Below the pieces are notes generated by a model. The model was not told where the DNA came from and made no database searches. It saw nothing but the letters and a program-made list of their open reading frames with translations. From positions 1 to 64,000 of the forward strand of contig JAHEEA010000001.1 in the NCBI GenBank assembly GCA_024640945.1: DNA of 64,000 nt, in the 5' to 3' direction. Positions 23,034-32,576 of this stretch are shown piece by piece (the stretch's first letter is position 1; each line of letters opens with the position of its first letter). The DNA comes from Candidatus Methylopumilus sp. GTDB taxonomy: Bacteria; Pseudomonadota; Gammaproteobacteria; Burkholderiales; Methylophilaceae. The translations under genes were made by a program, and so were the position numbers.

Positions 23034-23509
23034 CTCTTCTTCGCAAGTAAACATACAGCTTGCGCCGCAATGCCCTCACCCCTACCTTCAAATCCAAGCA
23101 GTTCAGTTGTAGTAGCTTTTACATTAATACGATCTGCCGGTACCTGACAGTCAGTTGCAATATTTAAGCGCATTTCATCAATATAGGGAGCCATTTTCGG
23201 CTGTTGCGCAATAATCGTTGCATCGAGATTACTCAGCCGATAACCCAAGTGATGCAAAAGTTCAATAACTGTCCGCAGCAAGGCTCTAGAGTCTGCACCT
23301 TTGTATTGTGGATCATTATCAGGGAAATGCTTACCAATATCCCCAAGTCCTGCCGCACCAAGCATCGCATCACAAATCGCATGCAAAAGTACATCAGCAT
23401 CTGAGTGACCATCAAGTCCTTTACCAAAAGGAACATCTACGCCACCAATAATGCATGGACGACCTTCAACTAAACGATGGACATCATATCCTTGACCAAT
23501 TCTTATCAT
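23030..23509 (-). CDS. ispF: 2-C-methyl-D-erythritol 2,4-cyclodiphosphate synthase
   Basis: MEP-pathway enzyme that makes the cyclic diphosphate precursor of isoprenoids. 159 aa, the usual length. Zinc-ligand motif GYDVHRL (Asp9/His11 region), [19 protein letters not shown] with the third ligand histidine, the [13 protein letters not shown] substrate loop, and a C-terminal [25 protein letters not shown]. Start overlaps the ispD stop by one base, so the two are translationally coupled. Confidence 0.97.
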   Translation of the reverse strand: MIRIGQGYDVHRLVEGRPCIIGGVDVPFGKGLDGHSDADVLLHAICDAMLGAAGLGDIGKHFPDNDPQYKGADSRALLRTVIELLHHLGYRLSNLDATIIAQQPKMAPYIDEMRLNIATDCQVPADRINVKATTTELLGFEGRGEGIAAQAVCLLAKKS

Positions 23510-24216
23510 TATTGATGCTCCGAATGCTTATTCATATCAACAGCTAATATTGCTTCAGCCAAAAGTAAATCTTGTGGGTAGGTGATTTTAAGATTACGTA
23601 ATTCACCTGTAACTAATTTAGGACTAAGTCCCAAAAACTCAATTGCTTGAGCCTCATCTGTAGGTTGATGATTTGCATTGTGCGCTGCGAGCAATGCACG
23701 CTTTAGAAGACCGTAGGTAAACATTTGTGGTGTTTGTGCTTGCCACAAATCTTCACGCGATTCAGTCCTCTCAACACGCTGACTAGCATCAGCACGTTTC
23801 AAGGTGTCTGCTAGAGGAATTGCTAACACCCCCCCAACAGCATCGTCTTGCAAGGCATCTAATAACTTACTCAATAACTCATCAGTCAAACCAGGCCTAG
23901 CAGCATCATGTACTAACACCCAGTCATGCTCATCTGCATCAATCTTTTCCAAAGTATTCAGAACCGTTTGAGCACGCGTGTCTCCGCCAGTACGCAAAAC
24001 ATTTAATTTGGGATTATTTGATAATTGCTTAGTCCAAACTTCATCTTGAGGATGCAGTGCCAGGTGTACATGATCAATTTTAGGGTTGGCATAAAACACA
24101 TCCAAGCACCAAGTAATTAAGGGACGTGATAATAAAGGCAAATACTGCTTTGGAATTTGTGAATGCATTCTGCTACCAGAGCCGGCTGCAGGAATGATGA
24201 CGTGAAATTTTGCCAT
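23509..24216 (-). CDS. ispD: 2-C-methyl-D-erythritol 4-phosphate cytidylyltransferase
   Basis: MEP-pathway step coupling CTP to methylerythritol phosphate, 235 aa. N-terminal nucleotide-binding motif [19 protein letters not shown] with the conserved Arg/Lys. The central [20 protein letters not shown] and the C-terminal [15 protein letters not shown] are diagnostic. It begins only 29 bp after fdsD on the same strand, so it may be read through from the formate dehydrogenase operon. Confidence 0.96.
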   Translation of the reverse strand: MAKFHVIIPAAGSGSRMHSQIPKQYLPLLSRPLITWCLDVFYANPKIDHVHLALHPQDEVWTKQLSNNPKLNVLRTGGDTRAQTVLNTLEKIDADEHDWVLVHDAARPGLTDELLSKLLDALQDDAVGGVLAIPLADTLKRADASQRVERTESREDLWQAQTPQMFTYGLLKRALLAAHNANHQPTDEAQAIEFLGLSPKLVTGELRNLKITYPQDLLLAEAILAVDMNKHSEHQ

Positions 24217-24245
24217 GTTTTTATGTGAAATGGCGGCTTGATTAA

Positions 24246-24470
24246 TTAAGCAAGCAAAGCGCCATGTTCATTAATCGCTTCTTTTACAATAACCTCTAAA
24301 CCTTCACCTTGATGTTGCTTTACATGCTCAATTAACTGCAAACGCATTTGTAACGCCCAAAAACGTTTGATATGCATCACGATATCTTTTTTAGCTTGAT
24401 CCGCATCAGGATAAGACTTGAAAAACGTCCCAATTTGATTTGCCATCGTGATTAAATGCTCAATATTCAT
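24246..24470 (-). CDS. fdsD: Formate dehydrogenase delta subunit
   Basis: 74 aa, the length of the FdsD family. The start MNIEHLITMANQIGTFFKSYPDADQAKKDIVMHIKRFW is the characteristic FdsD pattern. In related operons FdsD is needed for full enzyme activity or assembly; its exact role is not settled. It sits last in fdsG-fdsB-fdsA-fdhD-fdsD, 14 bp after fdhD. Confidence 0.93.
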   Translation of the reverse strand: MNIEHLITMANQIGTFFKSYPDADQAKKDIVMHIKRFWALQMRLQLIEHVKQHQGEGLEVIVKEAINEHGALLA

Positions 24471-24484
24471 TCTACTTCCTTCTT

Positions 24485-25294
24485 TTACTTCTTTTTAATA
24501 TTCAATCGTTCGGGATGTGTGTAAACCACATATTGTTCAGCACGGGCAAAACCAACCAAGCTAATGCCACACTGCTCCGCCACTCTAATTGCCAAACCTG
24601 TTGGCGCTGATATCGCGATTAACATTGACACCCCTGCTACCGCAGTTTTTTGTACCATTTCATAACTGGCGCGGCTTGTTGTAATCACAAAACCATCACC
24701 TAAATCTGCTTTTGCCCTAGCTCCTAAAAGCTTATCTAAAGCGTTGTGCCGACCAACATCTTCACGCAACATGAGTACATTACCATCAACATCAGCCCAT
24801 GCACTCGCATGAGTAGCACCTGTCTTTATTTGCAAATGTTGCAGCGGCTCAAGACTAGCTAAAGATTTTTTAATCGCAGCCTCATCAAATACTCGGCTGT
24901 TTTCAATCCGAACATCAGGTAAACGCAGAGCTTGAGCCAAACTTTCAGCACCACATAAACCACATCCTGTTCGCCCAGCCATGCTACGGCGTCTATCTTT
25001 TAACATATGAAACCGCTCAGCAGCAATTTCCAAACGCAGCTCAATGCCGTTATCTTGGTGCACCACTTCAACACCATACAATTGATTTGGCTCATTTAAG
25101 ATGCCCTCAGCCAAAGAAAAACCTAAAGCGAAGTCTTCTAAATCTTGAGGGCTTGCCAGCATCACCGCATGAGAAATACCGTTATAAATCAATGCAACGG
25201 GCACTTCCTCAGCCACAAAGTCCTCAAGCTCAGTGCAACTGCCTAAGCGGCACTTTGTAACATTTACCAAGCTAAAAGAGGATGTTGAAATCAT
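24485..25294 (-). CDS. fdhD: Formate dehydrogenase accessory sulfurtransferase FdhD
   Basis: Transfers sulfur to the molybdenum cofactor of formate dehydrogenase before insertion. About 269 aa. The conserved CGLCG motif (GRTGCGLCGAESL) carries the reactive cysteines. The DVGRHNALDKLLGA and VITTSRASYEMVQKTAVAGV motifs are typical of the family. I chose ATG 25294; a GTG five codons upstream (25309) is in frame, and neither has a strong ribosome site. Equivalent to fdsC of Ralstonia-type operons. Confidence 0.94.
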   Translation of the reverse strand: MISTSSFSLVNVTKCRLGSCTELEDFVAEEVPVALIYNGISHAVMLASPQDLEDFALGFSLAEGILNEPNQLYGVEVVHQDNGIELRLEIAAERFHMLKDRRRSMAGRTGCGLCGAESLAQALRLPDVRIENSRVFDEAAIKKSLASLEPLQHLQIKTGATHASAWADVDGNVLMLREDVGRHNALDKLLGARAKADLGDGFVITTSRASYEMVQKTAVAGVSMLIAISAPTGLAIRVAEQCGISLVGFARAEQYVVYTHPERLNIKKK

Positions 25295-25334
25295 GTAATG
25301 AGCGCCCACAATCTAAATTGCAGGCGCAAATTCG

Positions 25335-28190
25335 TTAAATTTTAGCTTCAGATTTTGCGTTTTGTACAAAGCCGATTTGCTCATCACTGAAAGCTTTGTA
25401 TTGACGCTGCCAGTCTGATAATTGAGACACTTTATTTAACTGCACTGCCGTCACTTTAAACTCAGGACAATTCGTTGCCCAATCTGAATTGTCAGTTGTA
25501 ATCACGTTAGCGCCAGACTCAGGATGGTGGAATGTTGTATAAACTACACCAGGCTGAACACGCTCTGTGATTTTTGCACGCAGTACTGTCTCACCAGCAC
25601 GACTTGTAATGCCAACCCAATCGCCTTCATTAATGCCACGATCTTCAGCATCATGAGGATGAATTTCGATCAAGTCTTCTGCGTGCCACGCAGTGTTATT
25701 GGTGCGACGAGTTTGCGCACCCACATTGTATTGAGAAAGAATTCGGCCAGTGGTTAAGATAAGTGGATATTTAGCATTCACTTTTTCTGTCGTTGGCACA
25801 TATTCAGTAATAAAGAATTTACCTTTACCGCGCACAAATTCATCGATGTGCATCGTTGGCGTACCTGCTGGATTCGCATCGTCACAAGGCCATTGCACGC
25901 TACCAAGTTCGTCTAACTTCTTAAAGCTAACGCCTTTAAATGTTGGCGTTAATGCAGCAATCTCATCCAAGATGTCACTTGCATGGTTGTAATGCATAGG
26001 ATATCCAAGTGCCTCAGCAAGCTTAGCTGTCACTTCCCAATCCTCAAAACCATTCTTAGGTGTCATCACACGACGCACAGGTGAAATACGACGCTCAGCA
26101 TTGGTAAAAGTGCCTGATTTTTCAAGGAATGAAGCACCAGGGAAGAATACATGTGCGTACATCGCTGTTTCATTTAAGAACAAATCTTGCACAATCACAC
26201 ATTCCATTGATTCGAGCGCATGGGTAACGTGCTGCGTGTTTGGATCAGATTGAACAATATCTTCACCCACACAATAAAGTGCTTTGAAGTTACCTTCAAT
26301 CGCTGAGTCCAACATATTAGGAATACGTAATCCTGGCTCACTACTGAGCGGACGACCCCAAGCAGTTTGGAATAATGCACGTGTTGCATCATCAGATACA
26401 TGACGATAGCCAGGGAATTCATGCGGCATTGAACCCATGTCACATGAGCCTTGCACGTTATTTTGACCACGCAATGGGTTAACACCCACGCCTTCCCTGC
26501 CTAAGTTGGCTGTTGCCATTGCTAAGTTAGCAATACCCATTACAGTAGTTGAGCCTTGACTATGTTCGGTCACACCCAAACCATAATAAATCGCTGCATT
26601 GCCTCCTGTTGCATACAATCTTGCTGCAGCACGAACCTCTTCTGCTGGCACACCAAGTTCTTCACTTAAGGCTTCTGGTGAATTTTGTGGTTTAGACACA
26701 AAATCACGCCAAACTTGGAAAGAATCCCACTCACAGCGCTCTTTAACGAAAGCCTCGTCTATCAGACCTTCAGTTGCGATCACATGTGACATTGCAGCAA
26801 TCATCGCTACGTTAGTGCCTGGACGTAATTTCAAATGGAAGTCTGCTTTTACGTGTGGTGATGACACCAAATCGATAGCACGAGGATCAATCACAATTAG
26901 CTTAGCGCCTTCGCGTAAGCGACGTTTCATTTGAGAACCAAATACTGGATGACCATCAGTTGGGTTAGCACCCATTACCACGATGACATCTGACTTCATC
27001 ACGGAATCAAACGTTTGCGTTCCTGCAGACTCGCCTAGCGTTTGTTTAAGACCATAACCAGTTGGTGAATGACAAACACGCGCGCAAGTATCAACATTAT
27101 TAGTGCCTAATACTGCACGAATCAATTTTTGTGTCACATACACTTCTTCGTTGGTACAACGTGATGAAGTGATACCGCCAATCGCTTCCTTACCGTACTT
27201 ACCTTGAATACGCGTAATCTCACCTGCCGCATACTTAATCGCCTCATCCCAAGAAACTTCAGTCCATGCGTCATGGATACTCTTACGAATCATTGGCGTT
27301 GTAATACGATCTTGATGGGTTGCGTAACCCCAAGCAAAACGACCTTTTACACATGAATGGCCATGGTTAGCACCACCATTCTTGCTTGGAATCATACGAA
27401 TAACTTCTTCGCCCTTCATTTGCGCATCAAATGAACAGCCGACACCACAGTAAGCACAAGTCGTTGTTACTGAATGCTCTGGCACGCCATGATCAACAAC
27501 AGACTTCTCAATCAAAGTGGCGGTTGGACAAGCTTGCACACAAGCACCACAAGAAACGCACTCAGAATCCATAAAGTTCTCAACGCCTGGCGCAACTTTA
27601 GATTCAAAGCCGCGACCTTGAATCGTCAATGCAAAAGTGCCCTGCACTTCTTCACAGGCACGCACACAGCGTGAGCAAACAATACATTTTGACGGGTCAA
27701 ACTGGAAATAAGGATTGGATGTATCTTTTTCAGACTTCAAATGGTTTTCACCATCATAGCCGTAACGCACTTCACGCAGACCTACTGCGCCAGCCATATC
27801 TTGCAGTTCACAATCACCATTGGTTGCGCAAGTTAAGCAATCTAGTGGATGGTCAGAGATATAAAGCTCCATCACTCCTTTACGAATATCTGCTAATTTA
27901 GGTGTTTGCGTTTTAACCTTTAGCCCTTCAGCTACAGGCGTGGTACAAGATGCTGGGTAACCGCGACGACCTTCAATCTCAACCAAGCACAAACGACAAG
28001 AGCCGTATGGATCTAAGCTATCAGTTGCACATAGTTTAGGAACTGTTACGCCAGCGACCATGGCCGCATGCATAATTGAAGTTCCTTCAGATACGGTAAT
28101 TTGTGTACCGTCAATTTCCAAAGTGATTTTCTTGTCAGATTCGACAACTGGTGTACCGAAGTCTATGTCTTTATTGATCGCATTATTCAT
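25335..28190 (-). CDS. fdsA: NAD-dependent formate dehydrogenase alpha (Mo) subunit
   Basis: Catalytic subunit, 951 aa. It opens with a NuoG-like [2Fe-2S] domain (CATDSLDPYGSCRLC near 54-68), then further Fe-S sites, and paired [4Fe-4S] ferredoxin motifs (CIVCSRCVRACEEV and CVSCGACVQACPTA). The molybdopterin-binding body follows, with its own cluster CAYCGVGCSF. The active-site residue is Cys373 (TGT codon at 27072-27074 in RVCHSPTGYG), not selenocysteine. The C-terminal MopB-binding domain (about 800-930) binds the bis-MGD cofactor. Oxidises formate to CO2, passing electrons to FdsB. Confidence 0.96.
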   Translation of the reverse strand: MNNAINKDIDFGTPVVESDKKITLEIDGTQITVSEGTSIMHAAMVAGVTVPKLCATDSLDPYGSCRLCLVEIEGRRGYPASCTTPVAEGLKVKTQTPKLADIRKGVMELYISDHPLDCLTCATNGDCELQDMAGAVGLREVRYGYDGENHLKSEKDTSNPYFQFDPSKCIVCSRCVRACEEVQGTFALTIQGRGFESKVAPGVENFMDSECVSCGACVQACPTATLIEKSVVDHGVPEHSVTTTCAYCGVGCSFDAQMKGEEVIRMIPSKNGGANHGHSCVKGRFAWGYATHQDRITTPMIRKSIHDAWTEVSWDEAIKYAAGEITRIQGKYGKEAIGGITSSRCTNEEVYVTQKLIRAVLGTNNVDTCARVCHSPTGYGLKQTLGESAGTQTFDSVMKSDVIVVMGANPTDGHPVFGSQMKRRLREGAKLIVIDPRAIDLVSSPHVKADFHLKLRPGTNVAMIAAMSHVIATEGLIDEAFVKERCEWDSFQVWRDFVSKPQNSPEALSEELGVPAEEVRAAARLYATGGNAAIYYGLGVTEHSQGSTTVMGIANLAMATANLGREGVGVNPLRGQNNVQGSCDMGSMPHEFPGYRHVSDDATRALFQTAWGRPLSSEPGLRIPNMLDSAIEGNFKALYCVGEDIVQSDPNTQHVTHALESMECVIVQDLFLNETAMYAHVFFPGASFLEKSGTFTNAERRISPVRRVMTPKNGFEDWEVTAKLAEALGYPMHYNHASDILDEIAALTPTFKGVSFKKLDELGSVQWPCDDANPAGTPTMHIDEFVRGKGKFFITEYVPTTEKVNAKYPLILTTGRILSQYNVGAQTRRTNNTAWHAEDLIEIHPHDAEDRGINEGDWVGITSRAGETVLRAKITERVQPGVVYTTFHHPESGANVITTDNSDWATNCPEFKVTAVQLNKVSQLSDWQRQYKAFSDEQIGFVQNAKSEAKI

Positions 28191-28207
28191 AATGATCTCC
28201 TAATGGC

Positions 28208-29758
28208 CTAAGCCACTTGACCTTTCTTTAGGCCAAAATCTTCAGGGAAGTGATTGATGGCACTTAATACTGGATAAGGCGTCATGCCGCCCAAAGCACA
28301 TAAAGAACCATTCAACATGGTGTCGCTTAAGTCGCGAACCAATTCCATATTTTTGGCGTGATCTTTACCCTCAATAATTTTATCCATGACTTCAACACCG
28401 CGTGTTGAGCCAATTCGACAAGGCGTACATTTGCCACAAGACTCGATTGCGCAGAATTCAAAAGCATAACGCGCCATTTTGGCCATATCGACTGACTCGT
28501 CGAATGCAACAATGCCGCCATGACCAAGCACTGCCCAAATTTCAGTAAATTTCTCGTAATCTAAAGGCGTATCAAACTGAGATTCAGGCAAATAAGATCC
28601 TAAAGGACCACCCACTTGTACTGCACGAATAGGCTTGCCTGAAGCAGAACCACCACCGAAGTCATATAACAATTCACGCAAAGTGACGCCAAATGCTTTT
28701 TCCACCAAGCCACATTGCTTAACATTGCCAGCCAATTGAATTGGCAAAGTGCCACGAGAACGACCCATACCGAAATCTTGGTAATACTTACCGCCTTTAT
28801 CAAGAACGATAGGCACCGTAGCCAATGAAATCACATTATTCACAACGGTCGGCTTACCAAATAAGCCTTCAATCGCAGGAAGTGGTGGTTTAAAACGCAC
28901 AATACCGCGTTTACCTTCTAAACTTTCTAACAATGAAGTTTCTTCACCACAAACATAAGCACCTGCAGCACGACGAACTTCCAAATCAAACTGTTTACCG
29001 CTTCCGCAAATATTTGCCCCCAAGTACCCTGCTTTATAAGCATTAGCAATTGCCTCATTCAAGGTCACTAATGCGTCCGGGTATTCGGAACGAAGATAAA
29101 TATAACCTTGATTCGCACCAACGGCCAAACCTGCAATGGTCATACCTTCAACAAGAACTAATGGATCACCTTCCATAATCATGCGATCTGAATAGGTACC
29201 TGAGTCACCTTCGTCAGCGTTACATACGATGTATTTTTGATCTGCAGGCGCATTAAGAACGGTATTCCACTTAATTCCTGTTGGGAACGCTGCACCGCCA
29301 CGACCACGCAAGCCGGAATCGGTTACTTCTTTAACAATATCAGCGGCACTCAGCTTTAATGCATTTTTAAGACCTTGATAACCATCGTGCGCTAGGTAAT
29401 CTTCCACTGAAACTGGATCAGTAATACCAACACGCGCAAATGTTAAACGCTCTTGTTTTTTCAGCCATTCAATTTCATCCGTCAAACCCAAATTGAGAGG
29501 GTGTGCACCAGCATTAATAAAATCCGCATCAAATAAACTTGATACATCCTTTGGCATCACAGGGCCATAAGCCACACGCCCTTTAGGCGTCACTACTTCG
29601 ACCATCGTCTCTAGCCAGAACATGCCACGTGAACCATTACGAACAACTTTAACATCTAGGCCGCGCTTAGCAGCTTCAGCCTGAACATTTTTAGCAACTT
29701 GATGCGCACCTAATGAAAGCGCGCTGGAATCTCTTGGTACATAAACTATCGTGGTCAT
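28208..29758 (-). CDS. fdsB: NAD-dependent formate dehydrogenase beta (NADH/FMN) subunit
   Basis: 516 aa NuoF-like subunit. The N-terminal thioredoxin-like domain (about 1-110) is as in FdsB and HoxF. The FMN/NADH site is GLRGRGGAAFPTGIKW (about 149-164) with CNADEGDSGTYSDR. The [4Fe-4S] motif is ESCGKCTPCRIG, near 440. It delivers electrons to NAD+. Start codon directly abuts the fdsG stop, consistent with tight co-translation. Confidence 0.96.
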   Translation of the reverse strand: MTTIVYVPRDSSALSLGAHQVAKNVQAEAAKRGLDVKVVRNGSRGMFWLETMVEVVTPKGRVAYGPVMPKDVSSLFDADFINAGAHPLNLGLTDEIEWLKKQERLTFARVGITDPVSVEDYLAHDGYQGLKNALKLSAADIVKEVTDSGLRGRGGAAFPTGIKWNTVLNAPADQKYIVCNADEGDSGTYSDRMIMEGDPLVLVEGMTIAGLAVGANQGYIYLRSEYPDALVTLNEAIANAYKAGYLGANICGSGKQFDLEVRRAAGAYVCGEETSLLESLEGKRGIVRFKPPLPAIEGLFGKPTVVNNVISLATVPIVLDKGGKYYQDFGMGRSRGTLPIQLAGNVKQCGLVEKAFGVTLRELLYDFGGGSASGKPIRAVQVGGPLGSYLPESQFDTPLDYEKFTEIWAVLGHGGIVAFDESVDMAKMARYAFEFCAIESCGKCTPCRIGSTRGVEVMDKIIEGKDHAKNMELVRDLSDTMLNGSLCALGGMTPYPVLSAINHFPEDFGLKKGQVA

Positions 29759-30226
29759 TTACGCACCCTTCGCTTCTGCAATAATTTCATTAATACGAAC
29801 CGTATCTACACGACCACAAACTTGCTCGTCGATCATAATAGATGGTGAACAAGCACAGTTACCTAAACAATAAACAGCTTCCAATGTAATCGCGCCGTCT
29901 TTAGTAGTTTCGTGATAATCAACGCCCAACGTCTTTTTAACATGCGCTTCTAGAGCTTCAGAGCCCATTGCTTGACAAGATTCAGCACGACAAATTTGCA
30001 AAATATGTCTGCCAGGCGCATGCGTACGGAAATGATGGTAAAAAGTAACAACGCCATGCACCTCAGCTACTGACAGATTCAGCGCTTTAGCGATACTTGG
30101 ATAACTGCCCTCTGGCACGTACCCAAGATCATCCTGGATGGCATGCAACAATGGCATAAGTGCTCCAGGCATCGAACGATGAGATGCAATATGTGCATCG
30201 ATTCTCGCGAAATTTTCTTCTAACAC
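29759..30226 (-). CDS. fdsG: NAD-dependent formate dehydrogenase gamma subunit
   Basis: 155 aa NuoE-like protein with a thioredoxin-fold [2Fe-2S] cluster. The ligands are visible as CRAESC (C-x4-C) and, about 35 residues later, CLGNC (C-x3-C). The N-terminal helical part ([45 protein letters not shown]) is typical. It is the first gene of the operon, and the leader carries a GGCGC/GCGCC hairpin (30250-30264). Confidence 0.95.
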   Translation of the reverse strand: MLEENFARIDAHIASHRSMPGALMPLLHAIQDDLGYVPEGSYPSIAKALNLSVAEVHGVVTFYHHFRTHAPGRHILQICRAESCQAMGSEALEAHVKKTLGVDYHETTKDGAITLEAVYCLGNCACSPSIMIDEQVCGRVDTVRINEIIAEAKGA

Positions 30227-30374
30227 AACAACTCCCCAAGACTTGATGAGGCGCGCTAGGCGCCACTATTTATTTACAGCTAATATTGTATCAAATTGCA
30301 ACAACTCTACTAGAGCCAATCTAGCAAAAGTTGATAAAAATAGTACACTTTTTGATTATATTAATTCACATAGG

Positions 30375-30401
30375 TTCCAACTGGAATTGATTAAGAATCA
30401 A
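30375..30401. promoter_or_regulatory. Two adjoining inverted repeats, possible operator
   Basis: TTCCA-AC-TGGAA (30375-30386) is directly followed by TTGATT-AAG-AATCAA (30387-30401). Both are perfect dyads, one turn apart, midway between divergent promoters. A regulator binding here could control fds, the aldehyde dehydrogenase gene, or both. No regulator can be named. Confidence 0.35.
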
Positions 30402-30433
30402 ATTAAAGTTAAAAAAATCGAGTTTTAAAAAAA

Positions 30434-30450
30434 TGGGGCTTTATTTTGCT
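30434..30450 (+). promoter_or_regulatory. Possible sigma-54 promoter of the aldehyde dehydrogenase gene
   Basis: GG (30436-30437), ten bases, GC (30448-30449) with a good -12 half TTGCT. The -24 half (GGGGCT) departs from TGGCAC. Predicted start near 30461 would give a leader of about 70 nt. It is suggestive only. Confidence 0.3.
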
Positions 30451-30532
30451 TTAATTTAAGGTAAAGTTACGAGTGGTAATTAAGCAACATGGCGCATATA
30501 AATTAATTCAGAAAATAACGGAGATAACGAGA

Positions 30533-32053
30533 ATGAGCTTGGAACTACTTAAAGGAATGGGCGTAAAGATCCCATACAAAGCCAAATACGATAACTTTAT
30601 CGGCGGCAAATGGGTTGCACCTAAGGGCGGCGAGTATTTTGACGTCATCACGCCGATTACCGGTTTACCATACACTAAAGCTGCACGCTCAGGCGAAGCT
30701 GATGTTGAATTAGCTTTGGATGCAGCACACGCAGCAGCCGACAAATGGGGCAAAACATCAGTGCAAGAGCGCGCTAACATGTTGCTCAAAGTTGCTGACC
30801 GTTTAGAAGCAAATCTTGAATTATTGGCAACTGCTGAAACTATCGATAACGGCAAACCAATCCGCGAAACATTGAATGCTGATATTCCATTAGCAATCGA
30901 CCACTTCCGCTACTTCGCAGGTTGCTTGCGCGCCCAAGAAGGCTCTTTGAGCGAAATCGATGAAAACACAGTGGCTTACCACTTCCACGAACCACTAGGC
31001 GTGGTTGGTCAAATTATTCCTTGGAACTTCCCAATCTTAATGGCTGCATGGAAACTTGCACCTGCTGTCGCTGCAGGTAACTGTGTTGTCATGAAACCTG
31101 CTGAATTCACACCAATCAGCCTTTTAGTATTGATGGAATTGATTGCTGACATCGTGCCACCTGGCGTGATCAACATCGTCAACGGCTATGGCCGTGAAGT
31201 TGGCGCACCTTTGGCTAACAGCCGTCGTATCGCTAAAATCGCATTTACTGGCTCAACTGCAACTGGTCGCGTCATTGCGCAAGCTGCTGCAGGTAACTTA
31301 ATTCCTGCAACGCTAGAATTAGGTGGCAAATCACCTAACATCTTCTTTGAAGATATCGCTTCTGCTGACGACGACTTCTTTGATAAAGCAGTTGAAGGCT
31401 TGGTGTTGTTCGCATTCAACCAAGGCGAAGTATGTACATGCCCATCACGTGCATTGATTCAAGAATCTGTTTATGACAAATTCATGGAACGTGTATTGCC
31501 ACGTGTAGCTGCAATCAAACAAGGTAACCCACTTGATCCAAATACAATGATTGGTGCGCAAGCTTCTGCTGACCAATTAAGCAAAATTTTGGCTTATATG
31601 GATATTGGTAAACAAGAAGGCGCTGAACTTCTTATCGGTGGTGAACAAAACAAACTAGGTGGCGATTTATCACAAGGTTACTACGTGAAGCCAACGCTAT
31701 TTAAAGGCCACAACAAAATGCGTATTTTCCAAGAAGAAATTTTTGGACCAGTACTTGCCGTAACAACCTTTAAAGATGAAGCTGAAGCTTTAGAAATCGC
31801 TAACGACACAATCTTTGGTTTAGGTTCTGGCGTTTGGAGCCGTGACGGAAGCCGTGCATACCGCATGGGTCGTGGTATCAAAGCTGGCCGTGTTTGGACT
31901 AACTGCTACCATGCTTACCCAGCACATGCAGCGTTCGGTGGCTACAAAGAATCAGGTATCGGCCGTGAAACTCACAAAATGATGCTTGATCACTACCAAC
32001 AAACTAAAAACTTGTTAGTGAGCTACAACGCTAAAAAACTTGGCTTCTTCTAA
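30533..32053 (+). CDS. NAD-dependent aldehyde dehydrogenase (AldB/ExaC type)
   Basis: 506 aa. I chose ATG 30533, preceded by GGAGATAACGAGA; an upstream in-frame GTG at 30473 would add 20 unusual residues. Features: Rossmann/NAD site [24 protein letters not shown], catalytic Glu in [12 protein letters not shown], catalytic Cys in [12 protein letters not shown], and C-terminal [10 protein letters not shown]. Strong resemblance to acetaldehyde-type dehydrogenases of the AldB/AcoD/ExaC group. In this presumed methylotroph it might oxidise acetaldehyde or other short aldehydes; the substrate is inferred. The DUF779 gene downstream is a frequent partner. Confidence 0.92.
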   Translation: MSLELLKGMGVKIPYKAKYDNFIGGKWVAPKGGEYFDVITPITGLPYTKAARSGEADVELALDAAHAAADKWGKTSVQERANMLLKVADRLEANLELLATAETIDNGKPIRETLNADIPLAIDHFRYFAGCLRAQEGSLSEIDENTVAYHFHEPLGVVGQIIPWNFPILMAAWKLAPAVAAGNCVVMKPAEFTPISLLVLMELIADIVPPGVINIVNGYGREVGAPLANSRRIAKIAFTGSTATGRVIAQAAAGNLIPATLELGGKSPNIFFEDIASADDDFFDKAVEGLVLFAFNQGEVCTCPSRALIQESVYDKFMERVLPRVAAIKQGNPLDPNTMIGAQASADQLSKILAYMDIGKQEGAELLIGGEQNKLGGDLSQGYYVKPTLFKGHNKMRIFQEEIFGPVLAVTTFKDEAEALEIANDTIFGLGSGVWSRDGSRAYRMGRGIKAGRVWTNCYHAYPAHAAFGGYKESGIGRETHKMMLDHYQQTKNLLVSYNAKKLGFF

Positions 32054-32089
32054 TCCGATTGAATTAGTCAGGTAATAAAGCTAGTATAA

Positions 32090-32116
32090 AGAGGCGGTTA
32101 ACCCGCCTCTTTTTTT
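32090..32116 (+). terminator. Intrinsic terminator between aldehyde dehydrogenase and DUF779 genes
   Basis: AGAGGCGG-TTAAC-CCGCCTCT stem followed by TTTTTTTT. It lies in the 87-bp gap before a same-strand gene, so the downstream gene would receive reduced readthrough or its own promoter. Confidence 0.85.
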
Positions 32117-32140
32117 ACGTCCTTTTTCAGGAGTTGACCT

Positions 32141-32509
32141 ATGGCTGAACGCATCTCTGGAACGCCATCAGCAATCGCGCTGATCCATGAACTCACCGCA
32201 AAACACGGCCCTATTATATTTTTTCAATCAGGTGGATGCTGCGAAGGAAGCGGCCCCATGTGCATGCCGGCAAACGAGTTCAGAAAAACACCCTCTGACG
32301 TCAAGGTTGGCGAGGTTGAAGGTGCAGCTTTTTATATGGGCCACAGTCATTTTCAATTCTCAGAGAATACTCACACCATACTAGATGCGATAGATGCTTC
32401 CAGCGGGTCGTTTTCATTAGACTGTGGCACTGGCAAATCTTTCATTACTAGAGGCCGTTTGTTTACCGATGAAGAACTAAAAGATCTACCACCAGTTGAA
32501 ATTGGCTAA
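32141..32509 (+). CDS. DUF779 family protein
   Basis: 122 aa, the family's usual length. The cysteine-rich motif FFQSGGCCEGSGPMC (about 29-43) and the GHSHFQF / LDCGTGKSFITRG motifs are typical. Function is unknown, but the family is often encoded beside AldB/ExaC-type aldehyde dehydrogenases, as here. The paired cysteines could bind metal. Clear ribosome site CAGGAGTTGACC before ATG 32141. A strong terminator separates it from the aldehyde dehydrogenase gene. Confidence 0.88.
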   Translation: MAERISGTPSAIALIHELTAKHGPIIFFQSGGCCEGSGPMCMPANEFRKTPSDVKVGEVEGAAFYMGHSHFQFSENTHTILDAIDASSGSFSLDCGTGKSFITRGRLFTDEELKDLPPVEIG

Positions 32510-32523
32510 TCACTAAAACAAAT

Positions 32524-32555
32524 AAAAAAGGCTCAGAAAAATCTGAGCCTTTTTT
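32524..32555. terminator. Bidirectional intrinsic terminator between DUF779 gene and amtB
   Basis: AAAAAAGGCTCAGA-AAAA-TCTGAGCCTTTTTT is a perfect long stem with A and T tracts, serving the convergent pair. Confidence 0.93.
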
Positions 32556-32576
32556 ATTTAATACAATAGATAACGA

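Larger units (their letters stand above)
30227..30532. other. Divergent control region between the fds operon and the aldehyde dehydrogenase gene
   Basis: A 306-bp AT-rich gap with no convincing gene. It contains a GC-rich hairpin in the fdsG leader (GGCGC-GCTAG-GCGCC), an odd-centred palindrome CTCTACTAGAG (30305-30315), a pair of adjoining inverted repeats at 30375-30401, and a sigma-54-like element at 30436-30450. The last two are listed separately. No neighbouring LysR-type fdsR gene is present in this window. Confidence 0.6.

Noticed and set aside
27072..27074. Selenocysteine in FdsA
   Set aside because: The active-site codon is TGT (Cys), not TGA, and the frame is uninterrupted.
30243..30428. 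61-codon plus-strand frame in the fds upstream region
   Set aside because: AT-rich, no family, and lies over the fdsG leader and operator-like repeats.
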